From NCBI RefSeq assembly GCF_000204055.1, contig NW_006768775.1, positions 1,198,322-1,262,321 on the forward strand: a stretch of 64,000 nucleotides of DNA, in the 5' to 3' direction. This document shows positions 24,355-34,621 of this stretch, in pieces (position 1 is the first letter of the stretch; every line of letters begins with the position of its first letter). Position numbers and translations under genes: made by a program. The notes under the pieces are model-generated. The model was not told the DNA's origin, did not search any database, and saw nothing but the letters and a program-made list of their open reading frames with translations. This stretch comes from Melampsora larici-populina 98AG31 (lineage: Eukaryota > Basidiomycota > Pucciniomycetes > Pucciniales > Melampsoraceae).

Positions 24355-25559
24355 TCAACTTGACAACTGCTGAAGGTATGAAAAGAGTCTTCTTTCATAT
24401 TCGCTAATCATAAATAGGGTTTTTCCTGAACGATAAAGAAACTCACAAAACGAGATTAAGTAAATACGAGGTGCAACCGAATTCATCATAAAAGAAGCGT
24501 GTCTTAAGCATATATTCCTTCTAGTTCCAAGTGAAGGAAACACGCGCGGTACTGAATTCAAGAGACAGAAACTCGGTAACTCGTCCATCAATTGGGATAG
24601 ACACGGACGGATTTTTCAATCACACTCACAGGAAACAAAGATAATTGAAAGAAGAGCGGTAATCGAAGCCAGAGCAAAAGTCCTTTGGCAGTAGTAGAAA
24701 GTCAAGAATACGCAAATAAGTCAAAACCCCCAAAGACTATACATTTCTAGAATTGAATCAGGAGCTTACTCCATTGTCAAAGCCATCAATCGAAACGTGA
24801 TCTCCCTCGTTGTTTTCTTAAGTCCCGACCTTGTTTGTAAGTGAAGTGCTGAAATGATGACCGAGCTTATGGTAACATTGAAAGCTAAAGCAGCCGTGAG
24901 CCAGGCTAAGTAAAAGCCCGTCAATTCTCCACCTAACTGAGCTCTATGTCCAACTTCCTCAGCTTCTTTCACAGATTCAAGTAGGAAGAGAGTAATTGTT
25001 CCTATACCTCCACCACAAGTCAAGAGTCCCAGGATAGAAGCAATGATCACCCAGGTTTTGGAGTTTTTGAGAAGTGCATAAGCAATGCGCGAGAAGTGAA
25101 TTCTGAGAGGTCGATAAAATCAAATCATATCCTTTCCAAACGACAGATTTGAGAGTGGTATACTCACTGAACCATCAAAGCCACACAGAGTGTGAAGCCC
25201 GTCCGAATGGCTTCGAAAATATAATTACTATTGATTTTCCCGACATTTTGCGATACTAAAGAGGCATATAAGATCTGAGTGGAACGAAGTCACATAAAAA
25301 TTTCTTCCTAGAACACTCGATTCGATTTCGACACCGAAAAAGGACTTACCCAGATCTCTGCCGCGACTTGAAGAAGATGAAGTCCAAACGAAACTCTAGC
25401 AAGAGCTTTGACACACCCATCCTTCCTCGCGTCGGTTTTCCGTACTACACAGAACCGCAAGAACTGGCTGATGACGATACCAGATAAGAAGCATAAGAAC
25501 GGTTCCATAGTTGAGATTTGGATGTTGTGAGGAAAAGTGTTCGCCATCTCGGGTGCCAT
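24355..25559 (-). CDS. Multi-pass membrane protein, DUF6534-like fungal family
   Basis: Five exons on the minus strand: 25559-25350, 25274-25168, 25102-24770, 24682-24630, 24551-24355, giving 299 residues with every junction in phase. The predicted protein alternates hydrophobic helices with short loops. The best conserved part is in exon 3: a helix with YLAWLTAALAFNVTISSVII, followed by a basic SGLKKTTREITFRLMALTME loop and a helix in exon 4. This is the pattern I know from basidiomycete DUF6534 proteins, which have about seven helices and unknown function. An SFMMNSVAPRIYLISF segment near the end fits the family's C-terminal motif. The exon 4 acceptor (CCAAAG) and the exact C-terminus are the least certain parts. 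The short first segment before the first helix leaves the start codon open to doubt. Confidence 0.65.
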
Positions 25560-26719
25560 GTTGTCGATCCTTTACTGAGTTCAAAGCCAGACTCTCTCCA
25601 AGAAGAAGTTCAGTTCAGTCAATGAGAAAACTATCGTAGCGTACAACCAAGTCCTCGCGCTCTCGAAAGCTTACATTCGATGTCCTAGAGGAATTATGAC
25701 GATTTTATAGTTAAGAAATGAAACAGTACATCTAGAAACCATTTTTTGAAAATCGTATATGACACTCAATTTGTAGATTGATGACCGAAATCGGTTCTAC
25801 CATCTTGATCTCAAAGCCAACAGCCTCCGCAAAGAACGCGAAACTTCCGCCCAAAAATATGACACCTTCTCGCCTTACGGCTTTGATTGTCAGTGCCTCG
25901 AGATTTTCCAAGCGATTGGCATTAAGCTTGATCTATCACTCAGCAATGATACACATTGAAACCTCTACTCCCTCTCCACGTACGGTATGCCTTCCTCAAC
26001 TTCAACACATCCCTTGCTGTTTATATGCAGAGTAATCACGAATCTTATACTTCGAATCAAGAGTTCACTTCTTCTTGAGAACACGTAAAGAATGAGTCTG
26101 ACAGCTTTCCATCGGTCAATTTCGTCTTCAATGGCTTGACCAAAGCTGTGAAAATCAAATTGGTGATGCAGCGTTCTAGTAGCTTGTCCTAATATTGACC
26201 GTTGGTAACCCGTCAAATTTTCGAACCGGGGAAAGACAAATATGAGGAGAAACTATGAAGGTGGAGGTCTGAATTGATCGGCAGATCCCTACCATCTATG
26301 ACGTGAAGATAAACATAATCCGAGGTGATAACTGATAAACGGCTTAAACCCTGAAAGAGATGGGATACTATGATGATAAACCGAAATGATTTTTGATCAG
26401 GAAGAAAATGCTCTTTCCATTCTACATATTTGTTCCGAACCGCGTGCGCTCAGGAATCCTTTTTCCACCAAGTTGGAATATGTGAGGATGAGCGTCCCTT
26501 TGGGCCTCAAGGGGATGTCGAAAAGACACGATTTCTTACGAAAATCATATCAGCCGGTGTTGCTATGGAGGGGATTCAAAGTCGATGCGATAAAGTTGAC
26601 GTTGGCCGTAAATTGTAGAAGAGGAATGTGGATTGACATTAGCTTAACAAAGCCCTCCCTGGGCGGTCGCGTCGAGGGCTTTGCTGGGCTTTGTTTCTGT
26701 GGTCTGAAGACTGACACCA
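25560..26719. other. Intergenic region between the DUF6534-like gene and the hAT element
   Basis: It should hold the promoter of the minus-strand gene. Short frames on both strands (25778-26035, 25965-26216) have no family features. An imperfect hairpin of AACAAAGCCC with GGGCTTTGTT lies at about 26646-26692. Confidence 0.4.
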
Positions 26720-26727
26720 GTGACAGC

Positions 26728-26746
26728 CAGGGATGCAGCAGTGAGT
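26728..26746 (+). repeat. Left terminal inverted repeat of the hAT element
   Basis: Nineteen bases identical in inverted orientation to 30863-30881. The repeat is followed by ATGAGTATACCC and CTCATACTCACT, which fold as an inverted repeat. Confidence 0.93.
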
Positions 26747-27298
26747 ATGAGTATACCCAACTCATACTCACTGAGGACGGGTTTTGGCCCCGTACGCGAG
26801 TACATGTACTCCCGGGGTTGACTGTATGAGTCGTACTCCATCTCGGAAAACTCAGTAGTATGTGTAAATAGAATACACGTACTCAATCTCGCCCTTCATC
26901 CGGGCCAAAGACTCACTAACCCACATTCACCGGCCACCTTGTTTGGATGAGTATATACTCACCATATACTCAGCCAAACAAGGCCTCCACCAGATCCCCA
27001 TTCATCGATCAAATCCAGATTATTTATCAACCATCGATTGGATATCGATATCCACCTTCTCAAGATACCGCCACCACCTCGATTCCTTAAATTCAATATC
27101 GAATCTCAATCGACCACGTCTTGCCCACTTCCACACCTTCCACCTTTGCCATACCTCTTCAGGCCCTATCCTCAATCCATCCATCCGTTTGGCCTTCGTA
27201 ATCTCGATGAGTGGCTTGACGTTGTAGACTTGACCTTCTAGACTAGACATTTGAATCATATTTATCTCTTAATTCATTTCATTAACATCAATCGACCC

Positions 27299-30200
27299 AT
27301 GGGAACAGAATCTATAGATCCTGGTGGCCAGATCGAGGTGTTGTGGCCGGCGTTGGCTTGGGTGAATGCTCATATCGAGGCTTTTGGGCTTTTGGATTGG
27401 TCGTATGACCTCAGGTAAGCAATTTCGCTACCATATTTATAATTTTCTTTCTCGTACAACTCCCCCTTACGTTTCTCCCATTTCTCTTTTCCCTTGTTGG
27501 AGATTCTTTTACTCTCACCCGTCCATTTTTCTTAATCGTGATTCTCTTCCCTTCTCAATCGTTAGACCTTCCGAATACCTAGCCAGCATGCCTCGAAATA
27601 TGGCCAAATCACCTCCCCCCGCCTTGGTGTCACCCTATGCTCGACGTGTGACCCCAATGTCCGCGTCGCGGGTCGTCTCAGCCTCCTGTATAACGCCGAC
27701 GTCTCGTGTTGGTGTTGGAATGGCTTCACGAGTCTCATCCTCTTCCAACCGAGTCGATGCGACACCAAGATCGCGACCGAAATTGTTCATCGTGCAAGAT
27801 ACTACGGATGTTGATGGCGAGGAGGCGACGTTGAGATCTCACCGACACCGATCAGATGTTTACCTGTATTTTGATGTGAGTAATTCAACCGGTCTCATCA
27901 ACACCTAGCTTTCATGCTGATTCAGTGCGTATTTGACCAACGTACACTGTTAGGAGCCCAACAAGTCGCCAGACGAGTCCAAGGGTGAGGGTGTGATGTC
28001 GTACCCTTGTCTTCACTGTCCGTAAGTCAACCTACGGATAGCAATGCCCATACTTATTGTAAGCTAACTTTAACTGCGTATTTGCAGTGTTGTGCTTTCG
28101 ATTTCCGGCCGTCCGAATTCAAACTTGCACAAGCACAGACGCAAGTGCCCCGGCTTGGCGCTTGCTTGGTACCACCACGAACCTGGAGCCATCGAACCGG
28201 AAAGCGATCCCATTGTCGCCGCGGATCGAAAGAAAGAGTTACGAACCCTGCTCGTCGGGGCCGTCATTAGCAAGAATTTACCCTTCTCTATCTTTGAGGG
28301 CGTGTTAATGCAGAAGGCGCTTCGCGCTATTGCACCATCGTTTTATTGGCCGGCTCGGATGGCTGTCAAAGCTGACTCAGAGGCTCTTTTTTTGGATCTG
28401 GAACAAAAACTGTTGGACGAGGTTGCTTCGGTTCCTGGTTCAATTTCGACTGCGACGGACTGTTGGACCAGCGCCGACTTTTCTCATACGTACATGGCCA
28501 TCAATGGCTTTTTCTTCAACTCGGAAGGCAAATTCTGTCGTCGGCTCCTGGCGTTCAAAGTAAGTGCCCTTCTGAAAAGAAATTACATATGCGAACGGAA
28601 TTGGAGCCTAATGAGCCTTGTTTTGCAATGTGGCAGAAGCTCGAGGGGAAACATACTGGTGACAACCTGGCCAAGGTTTACTGGAAGGCGCTGGAGCATG
28701 TTGGCGCACTTCGGAATCACTACTTGATCACCGGGGACAATGCCTCTTTGAACCGTGCGATGGCAAAGCTTTTAAGTGACCGTTATGCCACTCTTGGAAT
28801 CCACTGGCCGTTTGAATCGAGGTTCCATGGCTGCATGTGCCACGTGATCAATCTTGTGGCAAAGGACTTCTTGGATGGTATGGGTCAGCTAACGGACGAG
28901 GACATTGCCGCATATGAAACCTCGGGGATGGCCGAACCACGAGCTTCTTTTGAACCTGACGAATTACCTATCACGGGCGACTACAACGTACCTGTCACCG
29001 AATCCTGGCCTCAAAACTCTTTTTCGCTTTCTCAGTCCTCCCTCGAGGTCCACGGCCCGACCCAGACCCAAGATACCGATGTCGACCTGTCCCATCTGAA
29101 CAACGAAGAAACCCTTGCCCCAGAAGATTCACTCTTAGAAGACTCGCCAACTGTCCTCCTCACCGCCCGCAAGAAAAAGTCGACGATATTCACCCGCATC
29201 CGTGCTTTGGATACTCACATCAGAAAAAGTCCTCAGGAGCTTGAGTCACACATCAAGATCCGCGATGAAGTCGAAGATCCGCAACTTCTTCCCCTCAGCT
29301 GCCCTCCTACTCGCTGGAATTATTTCTATTATGTGGTAAGTGCCCTGCTTTTGGTCAATGAGTCTTTTAACTGGTTCCAATCTGACCATTTCTTACCATT
29401 CCATGATTCATTTCAGGTCCAACGAACCCTCAACCTCAGAAAGTCACTTGAACTCTACACTGCGGACCCGAAAAGGACTCACCTGGCCATCTCAAAAGCG
29501 GACTGGTCAACTATCGAGTATATGCACCCTGTTCTAGAGATGTTTGAAACTGCGACTCAGATTTTTCAATCCAATGACGCAACTAAGCAGTTGGTTCTTC
29601 CTGTACTCTGGGCGCTTCAAACGGTTTTGAAGAAACACCAGAGTGTTCCAGGAGCTTGGGGCCGAGCTTGCAAACGAGCGGAAGACAAACTTGTGAAGTA
29701 TCTCGACCGCGAAGAGTGCAACATGCAGACCTTGGTTGCAACTCTCCTGGATCCGGTCCAGAGAGACTCAATCTTTCGTAATCATCTAGAGGTAGAAGTC
29801 CAGGCCAAGCGCTGCCTTCGAGACGAGTACAACCTTTGGAAGCCCAGCCCCACGGAAAGTGGCCGCGAGACCCCTCCTCCTGTTCCTGCTCAGCCGAAAA
29901 AAACCACCGACAGGAAACTTCAAGAAATCTACTCTCTCTTGGGTACCTCGGCAATTCAACCTTTGAGCCATTCCAGTCATGAAATGGACAAAGTCACGCG
30001 ATACTTACAACGCCTGGATCCTGTGCTCCCCAATGAAACGATTGGGGAGTTCTGGGTGGTTAGTAACTTTCCTAATCCTTTGAGCGCCCAGAACCAAGCT
30101 GACCACCGTCCTCATTTCAGCGTATGTCCAAGCCTTCGGGACTACCGGTCTTGGCTCAGATAGCCCTTCAACACCTCATGATCGCGGCAGCTGGCGCATC

Positions 30201-30345
30201 AGTCGAGAGGGTGTTCTCTATCTCGGGCAACATAGCCGTCCCTTCCCGAGGCCGCCTCGACCCTGAGACGATTTGCCACCTTGTACTCGTCCGACACTGG
30301 CTTACAAATTGGGAGGCGACTGTGAATGTGGAGGATGTGGCTTAG
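27299..30345 (+). CDS. hAT family transposase with BED zinc finger
   Basis: Seven exons: 27299-27414, 27566-27875, 27954-28021, 28088-28559, 28637-29335, 29417-30058, 30121-30345; 843 residues, all in phase. Residues 1 to about 142 are a Pro/Ser/Arg-rich leader. A BED-type finger follows with Cys161, Cys164, His179 and Cys185, split by intron 3. The RNase H-like transposase core has the first catalytic Asp289 in TDCWTS, Asp356 in GDNASLNRAM, and a CMCHVINLVAKDF motif. A variable acidic insert lies at about 405-490, before PPTRWNYFYY. The C-terminal dimerisation region (770-843) has LPVLAQIALQHLMIAAAGAS followed by VERVFSISG. hAT transposases cut and paste DNA through hairpin intermediates. 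The frame has no disabling change that I can see. The start codon at 27299 is the least certain point. Confidence 0.93.
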
Positions 30346-30599
30346 ACATGTTGATTTTATTTGGTCTGCTTTGACTCTGAGTCACGCGTTGTTTTCAAAG
30401 GGCCCTGCCGTTTTGTCCTCTATTGTTTTTCCCTCTGAACCGTGGTTCTTGTTAACAAATGATTATCCCCTCTCTTACAAAATGATCTAACTGTGGTTCT
30501 TTTTAACACATGATTATCCCCTCTCTTACAAAATTATCTAAGGAATTTTAAATACAATTTGATATCACCTCCCCAAACCAGTTTGCTACCCCATTCCGA

Positions 30600-30881
30600 T
30601 TGAGTGTACTCATTACTCATGAGTACACTCGATCTTACTCACAATGAGTAGACTCATAGTGAGTAGTCTCTCACGTGAGTCTACTCACTCAGTGAGTACT
30701 TAGCCACTGTAGTACTTACATACGGGGCCAAGCTGAGTCTTGAACTCATGCCTGACTCTAACATCAATTGAAAGTGGAGTCCGGGACTCTCTCTGTAACT
30801 CACGTGTCTCGGTACTCAAGTGGAGTACCGAGTCAGGTTGCGCGGCAAGTGAGTCGGAGTAGACTCACTGCTGCATCCCTG
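30600..30881. repeat. Subterminal GAGT/ACTC repeat cluster and right terminal repeat of the hAT element
   Basis: About 20 copies of ACTCA or TGAGT in both orientations fill the last 280 bases, many arranged as palindromes such as TCACGTGA and ACTCATGAGT. The final 19 bases (30863-30881) are the right terminal inverted repeat. Such clusters are typical binding sites for hAT transposases. A shorter cluster lies inside the left end (about 26742-26980). Confidence 0.8.
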
Positions 30882-30889
30882 GTGACAGC

Positions 30890-32296
30890 TGCCACCAGCC
30901 AACTCCGTCTCTGTCACTCATCTTTCCCGTGACCGGCTCAGCTCATTTCACAGGTCATTCTTCCGATGGAAATGGCTCAACACGCTGGGGCTCTGTTGTA
31001 AAGCTCCTTTTTTTCGCACTTTCTCATATCAAGGTCCTTTGGGCAACCACTTAACTGTTTTGTTCACGTTCATGTCTCTGAGTGATTTGATGATTTTGTA
31101 CATTTCAATCTTTTCATGGAATGCGGCAACAATATGCGCTTCTGATCCAAACACAATCTTGTGATCAGATATCAATGAAAATATTATGATCTCAATCCAG
31201 GTATGGGAAGTCGGAATGATGGTGGGGAATATAAGGGGGATTGAGATATGTGTGTTTATTATTAGTGTAGGTTTTTCATGACACACTGTGTTGCTGTTTT
31301 ATTACATACTATGTCATGGTATTTTTCTTTCTCGCATTGGTTGTTTTGTTGGCTTTCTCGATGACGTAGCATTCGAGAAGTATTTCTTCTTTATCGAACT
31401 CAGAACTGTTATCCTTAACAACTCCCTGCTTCTTTAGATTTTGACTTTCGAATTCAATCTTCTCAGTCTCACAAGTGGTATTTAAATCATGCGCTCACAC
31501 CAGTCCTGAGTTGATGGAACTTGACTACTGGCACTGCACCTCGAAATTGCCGTCGCCGACGAATCCTCCATTTTACCTTCTAGTCAAGGGGGATGTACGC
31601 TTGCCATTCGGATTGCTCGGTCGGCGGTCTTCCCAGATACTGTTTACCCCCAACACGAAGTGGAGTCTGAGGAAATCCTGATCTTTCCCGATCTGAGGCT
31701 TCAGGGGTTTGTTTATAATTATTTGCCTAGAAAGAATCGAAAAGCTGAGTCACATGTTTTGGAGGACGTTGCCTCCATCAGCAGGGTTCACTCCTGAGCT
31801 TCGAAACCTGAACTTCAAAGAAATGTCAGATAAAGACGTGGATCGAATTCTTTCAGATGCGATCTTAGAAGATCACGACCACAGCGACGATCAAAACGCT
31901 CCTGTGGTTGCAAAGCTTCTGCAACAATCACCACAGCTGGAATTATCAAAATCTTCAAAGAGGCGAGACTGAAACGAGATGTAAAGAAAAAGGCGTCACG
32001 AGGTTCTTCTTCCCTTGACAACCAGACAAGTCGACAAAGTCTCTGAACTATTTCTGCATGTCGAAAGGTAAAACTTCATGCATCCGAACTTTATTCACGA
32101 AGCTCAACGTACAGAATGAAACAACGTTTGAACACGTTGAGGGTCGAGAAGTCAGCAAAGATATATAAACAAATCAAAGACGGCAAGGAGGTCCTGTCAT
32201 CCAATCTCAGTCGCCCATCAGTTTGTTACCAAAATAAAATCAAAAACAATCCATTCGTTCATTAATACTCTCTCTTCAGTTCTAACGTTACAAAAC
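30890..32296. other. Intergenic region with a possible decayed gene and the promoter of the secreted-protein gene
   Basis: Coding-like but broken frames cover about 31510-32044: a segment containing HEVESEEILIFPDLRLQGF, then one containing MSDKDVDRILSDAILED (31827 on), then one containing IFKEARLKRDVKKKASRGSS. They lie in different frames without good splice sites and match no family I recognise. The last 150 bases hold a TATA box for the next gene. Confidence 0.3.
32162..32169 (+). promoter_or_regulatory. Candidate TATA box of the small secreted protein gene
   Basis: TATATAAA lies 127 bases upstream of the start codon at 32297, with a pyrimidine- and CA-rich leader in between. No other TATA-like site lies closer. 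Confidence 0.5.
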
Positions 32297-33262
32297 ATGA
32301 ACTCCCGACACTCATTTCTCCTCACACTCACTCTTCTCTCTCTCACCATCATAAACCCTGGTCTTTGTGTCCCTCAACAACCAGTTGTGAAAAAACAGAC
32401 CACATCTGATCCTAATTCAATAAATTATGATACTTATGATACCAACACGAATACCGTTAGTCATACTTTTGGTCCTAGTGAGCAACTATGTGCTTTAACT
32501 TGGTCAAATGAAGCTATTCGTGGTAAATTTCAAACCACAACTACACCACCTACTTTCTGTAAGTTTTTTTCTTACTATCGTCTTTGATTAAATTCACATG
32601 AGTTGATCTCTGACCCATTTGAATCTTCTCTTTGGATTCCATAGATTGTAAGAATTCTGGTGGTTTAAGTTATAGATGTGGAGGTTGTGGATTAGTTTCA
32701 AGTCCAAATCCAATTGGACCATCAGATAGAAAAAGAATGACAACAATGAGTTGAGTATTTGTAAAAAGAAAACTTCATCTTATCTTGAATTCATACTCAC
32801 TCACGATTTTGAACTTTTCTTTCTTTCTTATGTAGGTGGTAAAGCATATAGTTGTACAGCCAAGAATGAAAGAGGTATTTCAGTTCAAGTTGGTGATTCG
32901 ACTTGCATTGCTTATAGTATTGCAGATGGTGGAGCTGGTACAATTCGTAAGTTTTTCAACTCTATCTGTGAAATCATCCAAACCAAATAGATATTAAAGA
33001 TGTTGAGAAACATTTGTTTTTTACTTTAGATTGTTTGAGTCCCACTTTTGAGTACTTGGAATGTTCAATCGGTGACAACTTTCCAGCATTTGACAGAATT
33101 TGTTAAGCCAATCTCTTTCAAAGACTCTTGATGACTACCTTTTCACTAATCTTTCTTCTCGTTTTCTTTCTGATTTCCATCCTTACAGCTTGCACTGGTT
33201 GTCTTTTGTATGAAGCAGATAAGAGTGACCAAGGTGGAATCTTCAGAACCAGTGCTCCTTGA
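32297..33262 (+). CDS. Small secreted cysteine-containing protein, effector candidate
   Basis: Five exons: 32297-32558, 32645-32749, 32836-32946, 33030-33101, 33189-33262; 207 residues, all junctions in phase 1. The N-terminus is a clear signal peptide (basic MNSRHS, hydrophobic core to about residue 24). The mature protein starts with a Thr/Asn/Asp-rich segment, then has spaced cysteines: CALTW, YCKNSGGLSYRCGGCG, SCTAK, STCIAY, HCLSPTFEYLEC and CTGCLLYEAD. No enzyme domain is recognised. Intron 2 begins GTTGAG and intron 4 begins GTTAAG, both less usual donors. If intron 4 is retained, exon 4 reads straight into a stop at 33104-33106, giving a shorter product. Small secreted Cys-containing proteins are common effector candidates in rusts, but function here is inference only. 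Confidence 0.72.
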
Positions 33263-33817
33263 ACCTCCTTGAATTTCACAGTCAATCATACTAAACTATC
33301 AAAAAAAACTCATCTTTTCTATCCTGTTTTATCAAAACTTCTAACCCAAAAAAATTACCTAACATAAGATTTATCACCTCATAACTTGTACACACTCTTT
33401 TCTTTTCCAAGTTGCCTTAAATGTGTTTTCCAAATATGTCAATATATGTTACAAATTCAATGTGTTCAAATACAAAAATCAATTTGACCCTCTCTTGTTC
33501 TTCACTCCTTTTTACTATAGGACAAATGTAAGGATGAAATGAGGCCACATTGAAGTCGATGGATCGACCCAACAAAGAAGCGCCTTTATCATTAGATGTC
33601 AACCCAACTTTGCTTGATTGTCTTCCTCTCCTCTCCGAGTCATCATTTTTGAGTGGATTGAAATTTCCATTCAGGGATTTTGAATTCTTTCAAATCATCA
33701 AAAAGCTATGAGACAAAAGTTATAGAGATCCACAAACACTTTTTTGAATACACATGAGGAATACCATCTTTTTTGATAACAAAATCTAATCATCACAAGC
33801 TGTACAATTGACCCATC
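33263..33817. other. 3' flank of the secreted-protein gene up to the MULE insertion
   Basis: A-rich probable 3' untranslated region near 33300-33360. No gene is seen. Confidence 0.4.
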
Positions 33818-33826
33818 ATTCTTTAA

Positions 33827-34034
33827 GGGGTAGGAGATTTTTACACCGACCCGTTTACACCGAATGAGTCTGTGTAAAAACGGGTCAGTGTAAAATTCAA
33901 ACAGGGGGGGGGTTCTTAGAAATTTACACATGTTTTTTTTTTTTTTTCGGTGTTCAAAAAAGTGATGTGGAAAATTCTGTGTAAAAATCTCTTGGCCGGT
34001 GGTAACATGTAATTTTACATTGAAAGTTTTACAC
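33827..34034 (+). repeat. Left terminal inverted repeat of the MULE
   Basis: About 208 bp pairing with 39287-39498 in inverted orientation. The outer 110 bp are nearly identical, including a G run and a T run, and the inner 100 bp are more diverged. GTGTAAA and TTTACAC motifs recur every 15 to 30 bp. Confidence 0.92.
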
Positions 34035-34621
34035 GTGTTACGCCTGTGTAAAAAAAGGCGGTGTAAATATCTCGGGCCCTGACCCGAGTTGTAATTTTAC
34101 ACTGGGTGGCTTACACCGAAAATTCATGTGTAAGGTCGGGTCGGTGCAAAAATGCCCTTTGGCCAAGCTGACATGCAATTTTACACGCACGTCTTACACC
34201 CACCACATACCTCCAACGCATATCCTTGAATGTCGAATACCACACAACAAACATCAGTTCCGTATATATATACCTGATCGAAACCGTTATCAAAGGAAGA
34301 ATGCCCAAACCGAAACGCAACGATACCCTTATACCTCGTTACTTTCTCACGTATCCATCAACATAGAGTTTCCGCATCGGAAATTGGCAACCTCCACTTT
34401 GGGATTTGTCTCCCGGAATTCATCACGAACATTTAAATCGTCAATTGCCCTCGTTGACGACCATCCCTAGATTTTGTCAATTCCTCAAAAGCCACCGCTA
34501 TTTCGTTGGCTTATGAGGTCTTTCTCGACGCTTTCGGCCATTCCGTTGTCGACTTTTGAAGGAATTCTTATCGTTCTTAACGCTTTCGGAAATTATCATT
34601 CATATCTATCAAGTGCTCATC

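Larger units (their letters stand above)
26728..30881 (+). mobile_element. Complete hAT transposon with 8-bp target-site duplication
   Basis: The 4154-bp element starts CAGGGATGCAGCAGTGAGT at 26728 and ends at 30881 with the exact reverse complement of those 19 bases. GTGACAGC flanks it at 26720-26727 and again at 30882-30889, an 8-bp duplication as expected for hAT insertions. Both ends carry clustered GAGT/ACTC motifs. It contains one seven-exon transposase gene without stops or frameshifts. Perfect terminal repeats, a perfect target duplication and an open gene suggest a recent insertion. The insertion site itself carries no recognised gene. Confidence 0.96.

Noticed and set aside
24385..24420. 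21-nt GTGAGT...TTCAG stretch in the last exon of the DUF6534-like gene as an intron
   Set aside because: Too short for a spliceosomal intron; the frame is open through it.
26386..26829. 147-residue open frame on the plus strand
   Set aside because: It runs across the left end and target duplication of the hAT element (26720-26746), so it cannot be an original gene, and it has no family features.
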